From an uncultured Alphaproteobacteria bacterium (lineage in GTDB: Bacteria; Pseudomonadota; Alphaproteobacteria; Rhizobiales; Ancalomicrobiaceae): a stretch of 29,895 nt of DNA. A program made the position numbers and the translations under genes. The stretch is from assembly GCA_937919435.1 (NCBI GenBank), contig CALFRR010000177.1, positions 1-29,895 on the forward strand, written 5' to 3'. Numbering within the stretch: position 1 is the first letter of the stretch; every line of letters starts with the position of its first letter. This document shows, one piece after another, positions 1-8,438 of this stretch. The notes beneath the pieces were generated by a model. The model was not told the origin of the DNA. It searched no databases and worked only from the letters and a program-made list of their open reading frames with translations.

Positions 1-1434
1 GCACTGCTCGGCGAGAACGGGGCCGGCAAGACCACCCTGATGAACATCCTGTTCGGCCACTACGTCGCCGACGAGGGCGACGTGCTGGTCGCCGGCGCCG
101 AGGGGCGCCTGGTGCCGCTCGAGCCGGGCCGCCCGCATGCCGCGCTGGCCGCCGGGATCGGCATGGTCCACCAGCACTTCACGCTGGCCGAGAACCTCAC
201 CGTCCTCGACAACATCCTGATCGGCACCGAACCGCTGTGGCGGCCGTTCCGTTCGACCGGGGCGGCCCGGGCCAAGCTCGCCGGGCTGATGGAGCGGTCG
301 GGGCTGACCATCGACCTCGACGCCACCGTCGGCGATCTCACCGTCGGTGAGCGGCAGCGGATCGAGATCCTCAAGGCGCTCTATCGCGACGTCCGCATCC
401 TCGTCCTCGACGAGCCGACCGCGGTGCTGACCCCGCAGGAGGCCGACGGCCTGTTCGCCACCCTGCGGGTGCTCGCCGACGACGGGCTGGCGGTGATCTT
501 CATCTCGCACAAGCTCCACGAGGTGATCGCCGTCTCGTCGCGGGTGGCGGTGCTCAGGGCCGGTGCCAAGGTCGCCGAACGGCCGACCGAGGGCGCCGAT
601 CGCGGCCTGCTCGCCGAGCTGATGGTCGGACGTACGGTCGCCGCTTCGCGCCGCGAACCGCGCACCCCCGGCCGGCCGATGCTGGTGGTCGACCGGGTCA
701 AGGTTCCCGGTGCCGACGTCCGCAACCGACTGGACAACCTGTCGCTGGTGGTCCGGGCCGGCGAGATCTTCGGCATCGCCGGGGTCTCCGGAAACGGCCA
801 GACGGTGCTCGCCGGGTTGCTCTCCGGGCTGGTGACGCCGCTCGACGGCAAGGTGATCGTCGACGGCGAGGCGATCGATCCGCACGATCCGCAGCAGGTG
901 GTGGCGCTCGGGGTCGGCCGGATCCCGGAGGACCGACACAGCGAAGGCGCGATCGGCTCGATGTCGATCGAGGAGAACATCGCGCTCGAGCGGATCCGCT
1001 CGCCGCGCTTCCAGCGCTTCGGGTTCCTGCGTTTCGGCGAGATCCGGGCGCATGCGGCGGCGTCGATCGAGGCCTACGACATCCGCTGCCCCGGCCCGGC
1101 GGCGCCGATCGGCCGGCTCTCCGGCGGCAACATGCAGAAGGCGATCCTGGCCCGCGCCCTCGACGGCGAACCGAAGGTGATCCTCGCCAATCAGCCGACC
1201 CGCGGGCTCGACGTCGGCGCCGTCGCCGAGGTGCATCGGCGGCTGCTCGATGCGCGGATGCGCGGCGCGGCGGTGCTGCTTGTCTCGGAAGACCTCGACG
1301 AGTTGTTCGAACTCTCCGACCGGATCGCGGTGATGTTCCGTTCGCGGCTCGGCGCGGCGCATCCGACGGAGAGCCTGACGATGAAGCGGCTCGGCCTGAT
1401 GATGGCCGGCCACGATCCGGCGGAGGCCGCGTGA
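1..1434 (+). CDS. BMP-type nucleoside ABC transporter, ATP-binding protein (5' partial)
   Basis: This is the cytoplasmic ATPase of an ABC importer with two fused nucleotide-binding domains, reading open from base 1, so its N-terminus lies outside the window. The visible part is 477 residues. Domain 1 shows Walker A GENGAGKTT at residues 4-12, a Q-loop (HQHF), a weak signature (LTVGERQR) and Walker B ILVLDEPT with Asp137. Domain 2 has a degenerate Walker A (GVSGNGQT), a canonical signature (LSGGNMQK) and an altered Walker B reading LANQPT (codons 1189-1194), where Asp-Glu has become Asn-Gln. One full and one degenerate site is normal for the RbsA/MglA/YufO class. The stop overlaps the next start by one base. 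The two following permeases are of the NupP/NupQ type, so the cargo is probably nucleosides or bases. A BMP-family lipoprotein or binding protein is expected upstream, outside the window. Confidence 0.93.
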   Translation, partial: ALLGENGAGKTTLMNILFGHYVADEGDVLVAGAEGRLVPLEPGRPHAALAAGIGMVHQHFTLAENLTVLDNILIGTEPLWRPFRSTGAARAKLAGLMERSGLTIDLDATVGDLTVGERQRIEILKALYRDVRILVLDEPTAVLTPQEADGLFATLRVLADDGLAVIFISHKLHEVIAVSSRVAVLRAGAKVAERPTEGADRGLLAELMVGRTVAASRREPRTPGRPMLVVDRVKVPGADVRNRLDNLSLVVRAGEIFGIAGVSGNGQTVLAGLLSGLVTPLDGKVIVDGEAIDPHDPQQVVALGVGRIPEDRHSEGAIGSMSIEENIALERIRSPRFQRFGFLRFGEIRAHAAASIEAYDIRCPGPAAPIGRLSGGNMQKAILARALDGEPKVILANQPTRGLDVGAVAEVHRRLLDARMRGAAVLLVSEDLDELFELSDRIAVMFRSRLGAAHPTESLTMKRLGLMMAGHDPAEAA

Positions 1435-2513
1435 TGTTGCGTCTCGTCCCGCGCGTCGAAGCCGCCCCGCGTCTCGCGGCGATCGTGCCGATCGTCGCCG
1501 CCCTCGTCGCGCTGGCCCTGGCGGCGATCCCGATCGCCGCCGCCGGTGCGCCGGTGCTCGACGCCTATCGGGTGATGTTCGAAGGGGCACTCGGCTCGCG
1601 GTTCGCGCTGACCGAGGTGATCGCCCGGGCGACGCCGCTGATGCTGACCGGCCTCGCTGTCGCCGTCGCCTTCCGCGCCAAGCTCTACAACATCGGTGCC
1701 GAGGGCCAGCTCTACATGGGCGCGCTCGCCGCGGTGTGGGTCGGCTCCGGCCGGTTCGACGGGCCGATGCCGGTGATGATCGCCGCGGTGCTCACCGCCG
1801 GGGCGATCGCCGGCGCGCTGATGATGCTGGTGCCGACGCTTCTGAAGACGAAGCTCGGCGCCGACGAGGTGGTGGTCACCCTGCTCCTCAACTTCGTCGT
1901 GGCACTGTTCGTCCAGATGATGATCGAAGGGCCGATGAAGGACCCGATGAGCCTCGGCTGGCCGCAGACCGAGGCGATCCTCGATTCCGCCACTCTGCCC
2001 AAGCTGATCGCCAAGACCCGGGTGCACGCCGGCCTGATCGTCGCGCTGGTCGCCGCGGTCGGCGTCCATCTGCTCTTGAAACGGACGACGGTCGGTTTCG
2101 AGATCCGTGCGGTCGGTGCCGGGCCGAAGGCCGCCCGCTTCGCCGGAATGAACGTCGGCGCCGCGATGTTGACCGTCGGGGCGCTGTCCGGGGCGCTCGC
2201 CGGGCTCGCCGGGGTCGGCGAGGTCGCCGGGCTCAAGGGCTACCTGACCGCCGATCTGTCGCCCGGCTACGGCTATGCCGGCATCGTCGTGGCGATGCTC
2301 GCCGGACTGTCGCCGCTCGGGGTGATCGCCGCGGCGCTCTACGTGGCGGCGGTGTTCGTCGGTGCCGATTCGATGAGCCGGGCGATCAACGTGTCGAGCT
2401 ACATCGCCAATCTGGTCGTGGCGCTGGCGCTGCTGGCCGTGCTGGTGTCGGGCGTGTTCGTCCGGTTCCGGCTGGTGTGGACCCGAACCACCAGGAAGCG
2501 GAGCGCGCCATGA
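1434..2513 (+). CDS. BMP-type nucleoside ABC transporter, permease 1 (NupP/YufP-like)
   Basis: Inner-membrane permease of the BPD_transp_2 (branched-chain amino acid/ribose type) family, 359 residues from the ATG at 1434; a GTG at 1431 is an alternative. The ATG shares one base with the upstream TGA, implying translational coupling. The protein is strongly hydrophobic, with about 8-10 membrane segments. It carries the motif YNIGAEGQLYMG, typical of the larger permease in BMP-family nucleoside importers, and the loop GFEIRAVGAGPKAARFAG that contacts the ATPase in this family. It overlaps the next permease by four bases. Substrate is inferred from family and from the cytosine deaminase-like gene downstream, not from any residue seen here. 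Confidence 0.92.
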   Translation: MLRLVPRVEAAPRLAAIVPIVAALVALALAAIPIAAAGAPVLDAYRVMFEGALGSRFALTEVIARATPLMLTGLAVAVAFRAKLYNIGAEGQLYMGALAAVWVGSGRFDGPMPVMIAAVLTAGAIAGALMMLVPTLLKTKLGADEVVVTLLLNFVVALFVQMMIEGPMKDPMSLGWPQTEAILDSATLPKLIAKTRVHAGLIVALVAAVGVHLLLKRTTVGFEIRAVGAGPKAARFAGMNVGAAMLTVGALSGALAGLAGVGEVAGLKGYLTADLSPGYGYAGIVVAMLAGLSPLGVIAAALYVAAVFVGADSMSRAINVSSYIANLVVALALLAVLVSGVFVRFRLVWTRTTRKRSAP

Positions 2514-3454
2514 GCGAGGTCCTCGACATCGTCCTGACGCTGCAGTTCTGGGTGGCCGCGCTCAGAATCGCCACACCGCTGATCTTCGGGGTGACCGGCG
2601 CGCTGATCTGCGAGCGCTCCGGCGTGCTCAATCTCGGCATCGAGGGGATCATGACCGCCGGCGCGATGACCGGCTGGCTGGCCGTCCATTTCGGTGCGGG
2701 GCTGTGGACCGGGGTGCTGGTCGCGGCGCTGAGCGGGGCGGTGTTCGGTCTCGTCGTGGCGCTGCTGACGGTCAAGCTCGGCCTCTCCCAGCACGTCGCC
2801 GGGCTCGGGGTGACGATGCTCGCCACCTCCGCCTGCTACTTCGGATACCGGGTGATCCTGCCGGGGGTGACCACCCCCCCGCGGATCGAGCCGTTCCAGG
2901 CGATGAACATTCCGGTCCTCTCCGATCTGCCGATCGTCGGACCGATCCTGTTCCAGCAGACGCCGCTGACCCTGTTGGCGATCGTCCTGGTCGTCGTCGT
3001 CTGGTGGGTGCTCGCCCATACGCCGGTCGGCCTCGCGGTGCGCGCGGTCGGCGAGAACCCGGCGGCGGTCGAGGCCCAGGGGCTCGACGTCCATCACGTC
3101 CGGATCGGCGCGGTGGTCGTCGGATCGGCGATCATGGCGCTCGGCGGGGCGTTCCTCACCATGTCGGCGTTCAACGCCTTCTTCTTCGAGATGGTGGCGG
3201 GACGCGGCTGGATCTGCATCGCGCTGACCGTCTTCGCCTCGTGGCGGCCGGGCAAGGCGCTCGTCGGGGCGATCCTGTTCGGCGCCTTCGACGCCTTCCA
3301 GGTGCGCCTGCAACAGGCGATGGGCGGCGTCGTGCCGGGACAGGTGTTCCTGATGCTGCCCTATCTCCTGTCCATCCTGGCGCTGGTGGTCTGGTCGCGC
3401 TCGGCCGGCTATCCCAAGGCGCTGATGGTCCCCTTCGTGCGCGGCCAGCGCTGA
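2510..3454 (+). CDS. BMP-type nucleoside ABC transporter, permease 2 (NupQ/YufQ-like)
   Basis: The second inner-membrane permease of the cassette, 314 residues, starting at the ATG in an ATGA overlap with the previous stop. It has the paired-permease motif NLGIEGIMTAGAM, equivalent to NIGAEGQLYMG in its partner, and the ATPase-contact loop AVRAVGENPAAVEAQG. Multiple long hydrophobic segments support a BPD_transp_2 fold. Being slightly shorter than permease 1 is normal for NupQ-type subunits. A much longer reading frame extends upstream through permease 1, but it is arginine/aspartate-rich there and looks like out-of-frame coding, so the internal ATG was chosen. The amidohydrolase follows after 21 bases, in what looks like the same operon. 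Confidence 0.92.
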   Translation: MSEVLDIVLTLQFWVAALRIATPLIFGVTGALICERSGVLNLGIEGIMTAGAMTGWLAVHFGAGLWTGVLVAALSGAVFGLVVALLTVKLGLSQHVAGLGVTMLATSACYFGYRVILPGVTTPPRIEPFQAMNIPVLSDLPIVGPILFQQTPLTLLAIVLVVVVWWVLAHTPVGLAVRAVGENPAAVEAQGLDVHHVRIGAVVVGSAIMALGGAFLTMSAFNAFFFEMVAGRGWICIALTVFASWRPGKALVGAILFGAFDAFQVRLQQAMGGVVPGQVFLMLPYLLSILALVVWSRSAGYPKALMVPFVRGQR

Positions 3455-3475
3455 TCTGATCGACAAGAGGCGAAC

Positions 3476-4768
3476 ATGTCCGAGATCGAACTCGTCGTCC
3501 GCAACGCCACCCTGCCCGACGGCCGCAAGGGGCTCGACATCGCCGTCCGCGACGGCCGGATCGCGGCGATCGAGCCGGGTTTCGCCGGGACCGGGCGGCG
3601 CGAGATCGACGCCGCGGGCCGGCTGGTGGCGCCGCCCTTCGTCGACGTCCACTTCCACATGGACGCCACCCTCTCCCTCGGCCTGCCGCGGCTCAACCAG
3701 TCGGGTACTCTGCTCGAGGGGATCGCGCTGTGGGGCGAGCTGAAGCCGATCCTGACCGTCGAGGCGGTGGCCGAACGGGCGTTGCGCTACTGCGATCTGG
3801 CGATCGCCCAGGGGCTGCTCGCCATCCGCACGCATGTCGACGTCTGCGACGACCGGCTGCTCGCGGTCGACGCGCTCATCGACGTGAAGAAGCGGGTGGC
3901 GCCGTACATCGACCTGCAACTGGTCGCCTTCCCGCAGGACGGCTTCCTCCGGTCGAAGACGGCGGCGGCCAATCTGGTGCGTGCCCTCGACATGGGCGTC
4001 GACGTGGTCGGCGGCATCCCGCACTTCGAGCGGACGATGGCCGACGGCGCGGCTTCGGTGAAGGCGCTGTGCGAGATCGCGGCGGAGCGCGGCCTGCTGG
4101 TCGACATGCACTGCGACGAGAGCGACGATCCGCTGTCGCGCCACGTCGAGGCGCTCGCCTACGAGACCACCCGGCTCGGGCTGGAAGGTCGGGTGACCGG
4201 CTCGCACCTGACCTCGATGCACTCGATGGACAACTACTACGTGTCGAAGCTCCTCGCGCTGATGGCGGAAGCGGAGCTCCACGCGGTCGCCAATCCGCTG
4301 ATCAACATCGTCCTGCAGGGCCGCCACGACACCTATCCGAAGCGCCGCGGCCAGACCCGGGTGCCGGAGATGCGCGCGGCGGGGATCAACGTCGCCTTCG
4401 GTCAGGACTGCTGCATGGACCCGTGGTATGGGCTCGGCGGCGCCGACATGCTCGACGTCGCCCACATGGGGCTGCACGTCGGCCAGATGACCGCACGCGA
4501 GGCGATCCGCTGGTGCTTCGACGCGGTCACGGTGAACGCGGCCAGGGCGATGCGGCTTCCCGACTACGGGCTCGAGGTCGGAAAGTCGGGTGATCTCGTC
4601 GTCCTCCAGGCGGCCGACCCGATCGAGGCGATCCGCACCCGCGCCACCCGGCTGTTCGTCGTCCGCCGCGGACGGGTGATCGCCGAGACGCCGGCCAGGG
4701 TCGCCCGGCTGAGCCTCGCCGACACGGAACGCACGGTCGACCCGGCGGCCTACGCACCGGGCGTGTGA
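3476..4768 (+). CDS. Cytosine deaminase-like amidohydrolase (CodA family)
   Basis: A cytoplasmic metal-dependent hydrolase of the amidohydrolase superfamily, 430 residues, close to E. coli CodA in length and alignable over its whole length from memory. Visible ligands and catalytic residues are HFHMD (His59, His61), the substrate-glutamine segment VAFPQDG, MHCDES (His212, Glu215), SHLTSMHS (His244) and the metal Asp311 in FGQDCCMDPWY. The stretch NPLINIVLQGRHDTYPKRRG is nearly CodA-like. E. coli CodA has FGHDDVFDPWY at the last motif, so His and the substrate-contacting second Asp are replaced here by Gln and Cys. That argues for a related cyclic amine or imide rather than cytosine itself. 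An AGAGG sequence precedes the ATG. Position behind a BMP-type nucleoside importer supports a role in nucleobase salvage or breakdown. Confidence 0.88.
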   Translation: MSEIELVVRNATLPDGRKGLDIAVRDGRIAAIEPGFAGTGRREIDAAGRLVAPPFVDVHFHMDATLSLGLPRLNQSGTLLEGIALWGELKPILTVEAVAERALRYCDLAIAQGLLAIRTHVDVCDDRLLAVDALIDVKKRVAPYIDLQLVAFPQDGFLRSKTAAANLVRALDMGVDVVGGIPHFERTMADGAASVKALCEIAAERGLLVDMHCDESDDPLSRHVEALAYETTRLGLEGRVTGSHLTSMHSMDNYYVSKLLALMAEAELHAVANPLINIVLQGRHDTYPKRRGQTRVPEMRAAGINVAFGQDCCMDPWYGLGGADMLDVAHMGLHVGQMTAREAIRWCFDAVTVNAARAMRLPDYGLEVGKSGDLVVLQAADPIEAIRTRATRLFVVRRGRVIAETPARVARLSLADTERTVDPAAYAPGV

Positions 4769-5079
4769 GGCCGGGGGCGGTGCCGCGTCCGGGGGCGGAA
4801 GACCCGCCACCGTCGTATCGGCCCGGGCGGACACGCGCCCGGGAGCCCCGCCGATCCGGTCCGGACGGGAAAAAACGTAGATCTCGGCCTCGGGGTGGAA
4901 TTCCGGGTCTTTTTCGACGGGCCGGGAAGTGCCATCCTCCCGGCGACCCGCCGACCGGACGGTCGTCGTCCCGCTCGTCCCCGACGAACGGTGCGCAACG
5001 TCCGACGCGGGATCGTCCGCGCCCGACCATCGGCAGGGCTCGGACGCACGTCCCATGGTCAGCCGAGAGGACACCGTCC
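4769..5079. other. Intergenic region without a convincing gene
   Basis: These 311 bases between the amidohydrolase and the nitroreductase are open in several frames, but the translations are rich in Arg, Pro and Gly and resemble no protein family. The region contains a strong hairpin (4822-4843, listed separately) and two short A/T runs near 4870 and 4902. I see no clear sigma-70 promoter, although the nitroreductase promoter must lie here if the hairpin ends upstream transcription. Confidence 0.6.
4822..4843 (+). terminator. GC-rich hairpin after the amidohydrolase, possible terminator
   Basis: Perfect 8-bp arms, CCCGGGCG at 4822-4829 and CGCCCGGG at 4836-4843, enclose a 6-base loop. It lies 54 bases after the amidohydrolase stop. 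No T-run follows, so it may end transcription weakly or protect the 3' end of the upstream message. Confidence 0.4.
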
Positions 5080-5673
5080 ATGTCCACACCCACCCCCCGG
5101 AATCCGACCGTCCCGATCGAGAAGATCTTCACCGAGCGCTGGTCGCCGCGCGCCTTCACCGGCGAGAAGATCGACGAAGCGACGCTGCTCTCGTTCTTCG
5201 AGGCGGCCCGCTGGGCACCGTCGTCCTACAATTCGCAGCCCTGGCGCTTCGTCTACGCGGTCGCCGGGACCGCCGACTGGAACACGCTGTTCGATCTGCT
5301 CTCCGATTCCAACAAGGTCTGGGCCCGCAAGGCCGGCGCGATCGTGCTGATCCTGTCGACCCCGACCTTCAAGGCGCCGGACGGATCGGCCGTCCAGATC
5401 GGCAGTCACGCCTTCGACACCGGTGCGGCCTGGGTGAGTTTCGCCCTGCAGGCCACCGCCGCCGGCTGGCACGCCCACGGCATCGGCGGTTTCGACCGCG
5501 AGAGTGCCCGGCGCGTCCTGTCGCTCGCCGACGACATGCACATCCAGGTGATGGCGGTGGTCGGCAAGATCGGCGATCCGGCGACGCTGCCGGATCCGTT
5601 CAAGGCGCGCGAGAAGCCGAGCAACCGCCGGCCGCTCGCCGAGACCGCCTTCCGCGGTCACCTGCCGCGCTGA
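5080..5673 (+). CDS. Nitroreductase family protein
   Basis: A 197-residue flavoenzyme of the nitroreductase family, FMN-dependent and usually NAD(P)H-using, predicted cytoplasmic. The N-terminal segment RWSPRAFTGEKID and the following ARWAPSSYNSQPWRF are hallmark FMN phosphate/ring-binding motifs, and the C-terminal VVGKIGDP plus the basic tail SNRRPL fit the short single-domain subgroup. Length is typical. The start was placed at the ATG at 5080 because it has an AGAGGA sequence about eight bases upstream and the domain begins right after it; the open frame extends further upstream but encodes low-complexity Arg/Pro sequence. It appears monocistronic, convergent with the histidine kinase downstream. 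The natural substrate (quinone, nitro compound or other) cannot be read from the sequence. Confidence 0.92.
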   Translation: MSTPTPRNPTVPIEKIFTERWSPRAFTGEKIDEATLLSFFEAARWAPSSYNSQPWRFVYAVAGTADWNTLFDLLSDSNKVWARKAGAIVLILSTPTFKAPDGSAVQIGSHAFDTGAAWVSFALQATAAGWHAHGIGGFDRESARRVLSLADDMHIQVMAVVGKIGDPATLPDPFKAREKPSNRRPLAETAFRGHLPR

Positions 5674-5766
5674 GCCGGTACGCCGGACGAGGTCCGGGGT
5701 GCGACGGTGGGAGGGGGAAGGGGCCGGATAGGACAGATCCCGCCCGGGGTGTGGCCCTCCTCCCGC

Positions 5767-5791
5767 CGCCGGCTTCCGGCCTCGGCCGGCG
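5767..5791. terminator. Hairpin between convergent genes, possible bidirectional terminator
   Basis: Seven-base arms CGCCGGC (5767-5773) and GCCGGCG (5785-5791) flank an 11-base loop, in the 143-base space between the nitroreductase and the convergent histidine kinase. No T-run is present on either side, so the call is tentative. Confidence 0.3.
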
Positions 5792-5816
5792 TCGGCGCCG
5801 CGCGGAGCGCCGCCGT

Positions 5817-8306
5817 TCAGGCCGCGGAGCGGGTGGAACTCGCTGACCGGACGCGGGCCTCGGTGATCGCCGCGGCCAGTTTCTCCGCCGACACCGGCTT
5901 GGTGGCGAAGGCATCGGCGCCCGCCGCGAGGGCGGCTTCACGATCTTCGGCGAGAGCATTGGCGGTCAGCGCGACGATCGGCACTCCCGGTTCCGGCGTC
6001 TCGCCGGCCCGGATCTTCCGGATCGCCGTCAGTCCGTCCATCCGCGGCATCATCACGTCCATCAGCACCACGTCGAACCGCCGCTCGGCCAGCGCGGCGA
6101 GCGCGGCGACGCCGTCGACCGCGGTCGCCACCCGATGCCCCAGCCGGGCGAGCAGGCGGGTCGCCACCAGCGTGTTGGTCGGATTGTCCTCGGCGAGCAG
6201 GATCTCGAGACCGGGGCCGACGTCGTCGGCGACCGGAGCCGGTGCGGCTTCCGGTGCGGCGGCGACGGCGAGCGGCAGACGCACGGTGAAGACCGAACCC
6301 TCGCCGAGCCGGCTGGCGACCGTGATCTCCCCGCCCATCCGACGGACGATCTCGCGGCTGATCGCCAGTCCGAGGCCGGTACCGCCGAAACGGCGGGTGA
6401 TCGATCCGTCGAGCTGCGAGAATTCGACGAAGAGATCGCCGACGTGTTCGGGGGCGATGCCGATGCCGGTGTCCTCGACGTCGAAGCGCAGCGTCGGCGC
6501 GCCCCCCTCGCCGAGCGGCGGTTCCCCGTCGACGCGGACGCGGACCGAGCCGGTCTCGGTGAACTTCACCGCGTTGCCGACCAGATTGAACAGCACCTGA
6601 CGGATCCGCCCGGCGTCGCCGACGAAACGGCACGGCAGTTCGGCGGCGGTCTCGACGGTCAGCTCGAGCCCCTTCTCGGCGGCCCGCGGGCGGACGATCT
6701 CGCAGACCCCGGCGATCACCGGATCGAGGTCGAAGGGCCGGGCCTCGAACACCATCCGGTCGGCTTCCAGCCGAGTGAAGTCGAGAATGTCGTCGATGAT
6801 CTGGAGGAGGTGCTCGGCGGAGGAGCGCATCGTGGCGACCCACAGCGCCCGCTCCCGCGGATCGTCGCAGTCCTCGAGCAGTCGGGTGGCGCCGACGACA
6901 CCGTTGAGCGGCGTTCGCAGTTCGTGGCTGACCGTCGCCAGAAAGGCGGTCCGGGTGCGGATCGCGGCCTCCGCGCGGTCGCGCGCTTCGGCGAGCACCG
7001 TCTCTGCCCGTCGATGGACGGTGATGTCGGCGACGGTGTAGAGGCGCCCACCGTCCGGCATCGCAGTGACGACGAGTTCGAGACTGCGCGGGCCGACCTC
7101 GATCGATCGTGGCCCTGCCGCGTCGGCGCCGATGCCGAGGAGCGCCTGGTGAACCGCGGAGAGCGGACGGCCGACGACGAGATCGGCGTCGTCCCCCAAC
7201 AACTCCGCGGCGCGCCGGTTGACCACCCGCAGCAGGCCGTCGGCGGCGACCATCACGATGCCCTGGTCGGTCCGCGCCAGGATCGCCTCGAGTTCCAGAG
7301 ACTTGCTGGTGACGCGCGCTTCGCTCCGGGCCTGGGCGAGCCAGGCCTGGTCCAGCCGGCGCTCGTGACCGATGCCGATCACCATCACCACCAGGACCAG
7401 CACCGACAGGCCGCCGGCGGCGATCAGAAACACCCGCCGCTTCTCCATGTGACCGGCGAGGACTTCCGATTCGGCCATGCCGACGGTCACCGTCAGCGGA
7501 AAGTCCTTCAGACGCTCGAAGGCGAAGATCCGCCGGCCGGGGCTCATCGTGCCCTCGGCTCTGCGCAGCCCGGATTCGTTCCGGGTCAACTCGTCATAGA
7601 GCGACGTCCCGACGATCGAACGACCGAGCATCGACGGATTGAGGCCGCCGCGGGCGCGGATCAGACCATCGAGACCGATCAGAGTGATCGCACCTTCGCC
7701 GCCGAGGTCGATCTGTTCGAAGAAGCGCGAGAGATAGTAGGGATCCAGCGACGCGACGAGGACGCCGGCGAAGCGGCCGTCGGGATCGGCCATCCGGCGG
7801 GTCAGCTGGATCGTCCACTTCCCCGTCGTCCGGCCGAAGATCGGCGCGGAGATGAAGAGCTCGTCGGCGGTGCGGTCGCGATGGACGCGGAAGTGTTCGC
7901 GATCGGAGAGATCGATCGGCGGCGCGTCGCGTTGCACGTTGGTGGAGACCAGACGACCGTCGGCGCCGATCATCGCCATCTGTATGGTGACGTCGCGCAG
8001 CAGGTAGCGGTTGGTGGTCCAGGCCGGAAGATCGAAGTCCGCAGGATCGCTCTCCCAGGCATGGCGCAGGAAGAGGAGATTCTTGTCGATGTCCTTGATC
8101 ACCGCGGAGACGTGACCGCCGAAGATGCGGGCGATGTTCCGCTCCTTTTCCCCGGCGGCCCGGATCGTGCTCGACTCGTCGAGACGCAGATGGGTGAGCG
8201 TGCCGGCCCAGATGAGGACGAGGAGCGCCAGCGACAGCCAGGTCGACAGCCGAAGCCGCCGTTTCCCGACAAATCTCGAGCCCGATCGCGCTTCGCCCTC
8301 CGGCAT
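5817..8306 (-). CDS. Hybrid sensor histidine kinase (Cache-PAS-HisKA-HATPase-REC)
   Basis: An inner-membrane hybrid kinase of 829 residues. Domains in order: a cytoplasmic basic tail; membrane segment at about 20-40; a periplasmic dCache-type sensor (segments DREHFRVHRDR and GKWTIQLTRRM); membrane segment at about 290-312; one PAS domain; HisKA with His461 in TVSHELRTPLNG; HATPase_c with N-box NLVGNAVKFTETG, DVEDTGIGI and GGTGLGLAISR; and a C-terminal receiver with Asp750 in VLMDVMMPRMDG and the Lys of FATKPV. No HPt domain is present, so a separate phosphotransfer protein is probably needed. The ATG at 8306 was chosen because GAGGAG lies seven bases upstream; a GTG at 8357 would add 17 residues. 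No response regulator is adjacent and the ligand is unknown. Confidence 0.93.
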   Translation of the reverse strand: MPEGEARSGSRFVGKRRLRLSTWLSLALLVLIWAGTLTHLRLDESSTIRAAGEKERNIARIFGGHVSAVIKDIDKNLLFLRHAWESDPADFDLPAWTTNRYLLRDVTIQMAMIGADGRLVSTNVQRDAPPIDLSDREHFRVHRDRTADELFISAPIFGRTTGKWTIQLTRRMADPDGRFAGVLVASLDPYYLSRFFEQIDLGGEGAITLIGLDGLIRARGGLNPSMLGRSIVGTSLYDELTRNESGLRRAEGTMSPGRRIFAFERLKDFPLTVTVGMAESEVLAGHMEKRRVFLIAAGGLSVLVLVVMVIGIGHERRLDQAWLAQARSEARVTSKSLELEAILARTDQGIVMVAADGLLRVVNRRAAELLGDDADLVVGRPLSAVHQALLGIGADAAGPRSIEVGPRSLELVVTAMPDGGRLYTVADITVHRRAETVLAEARDRAEAAIRTRTAFLATVSHELRTPLNGVVGATRLLEDCDDPRERALWVATMRSSAEHLLQIIDDILDFTRLEADRMVFEARPFDLDPVIAGVCEIVRPRAAEKGLELTVETAAELPCRFVGDAGRIRQVLFNLVGNAVKFTETGSVRVRVDGEPPLGEGGAPTLRFDVEDTGIGIAPEHVGDLFVEFSQLDGSITRRFGGTGLGLAISREIVRRMGGEITVASRLGEGSVFTVRLPLAVAAAPEAAPAPVADDVGPGLEILLAEDNPTNTLVATRLLARLGHRVATAVDGVAALAALAERRFDVVLMDVMMPRMDGLTAIRKIRAGETPEPGVPIVALTANALAEDREAALAAGADAFATKPVSAEKLAAAITEARVRSASSTRSAA

Positions 8307-8438
8307 CCCGCTGCTCCTCGCATCCCCCACGGCCGCTGCGACATCTTGTCCGCGCACCGTGAAGGAACCGCAGAGCGGATCGCGACAATTCGACGGAAAT
8401 CGAAATTTTCCCGCGGAAATGCGGGCTTCGACCGCCGG

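Noticed and set aside
2399..5089. Very long minus-strand open frame (896 codons) opposite the nucleoside permease and amidohydrolase genes
   Set aside because: Translation is dominated by Arg, Asp, His and Gln with no recognisable domain; it is the antisense of well-supported genes and a usual artefact of GC-rich coding DNA.
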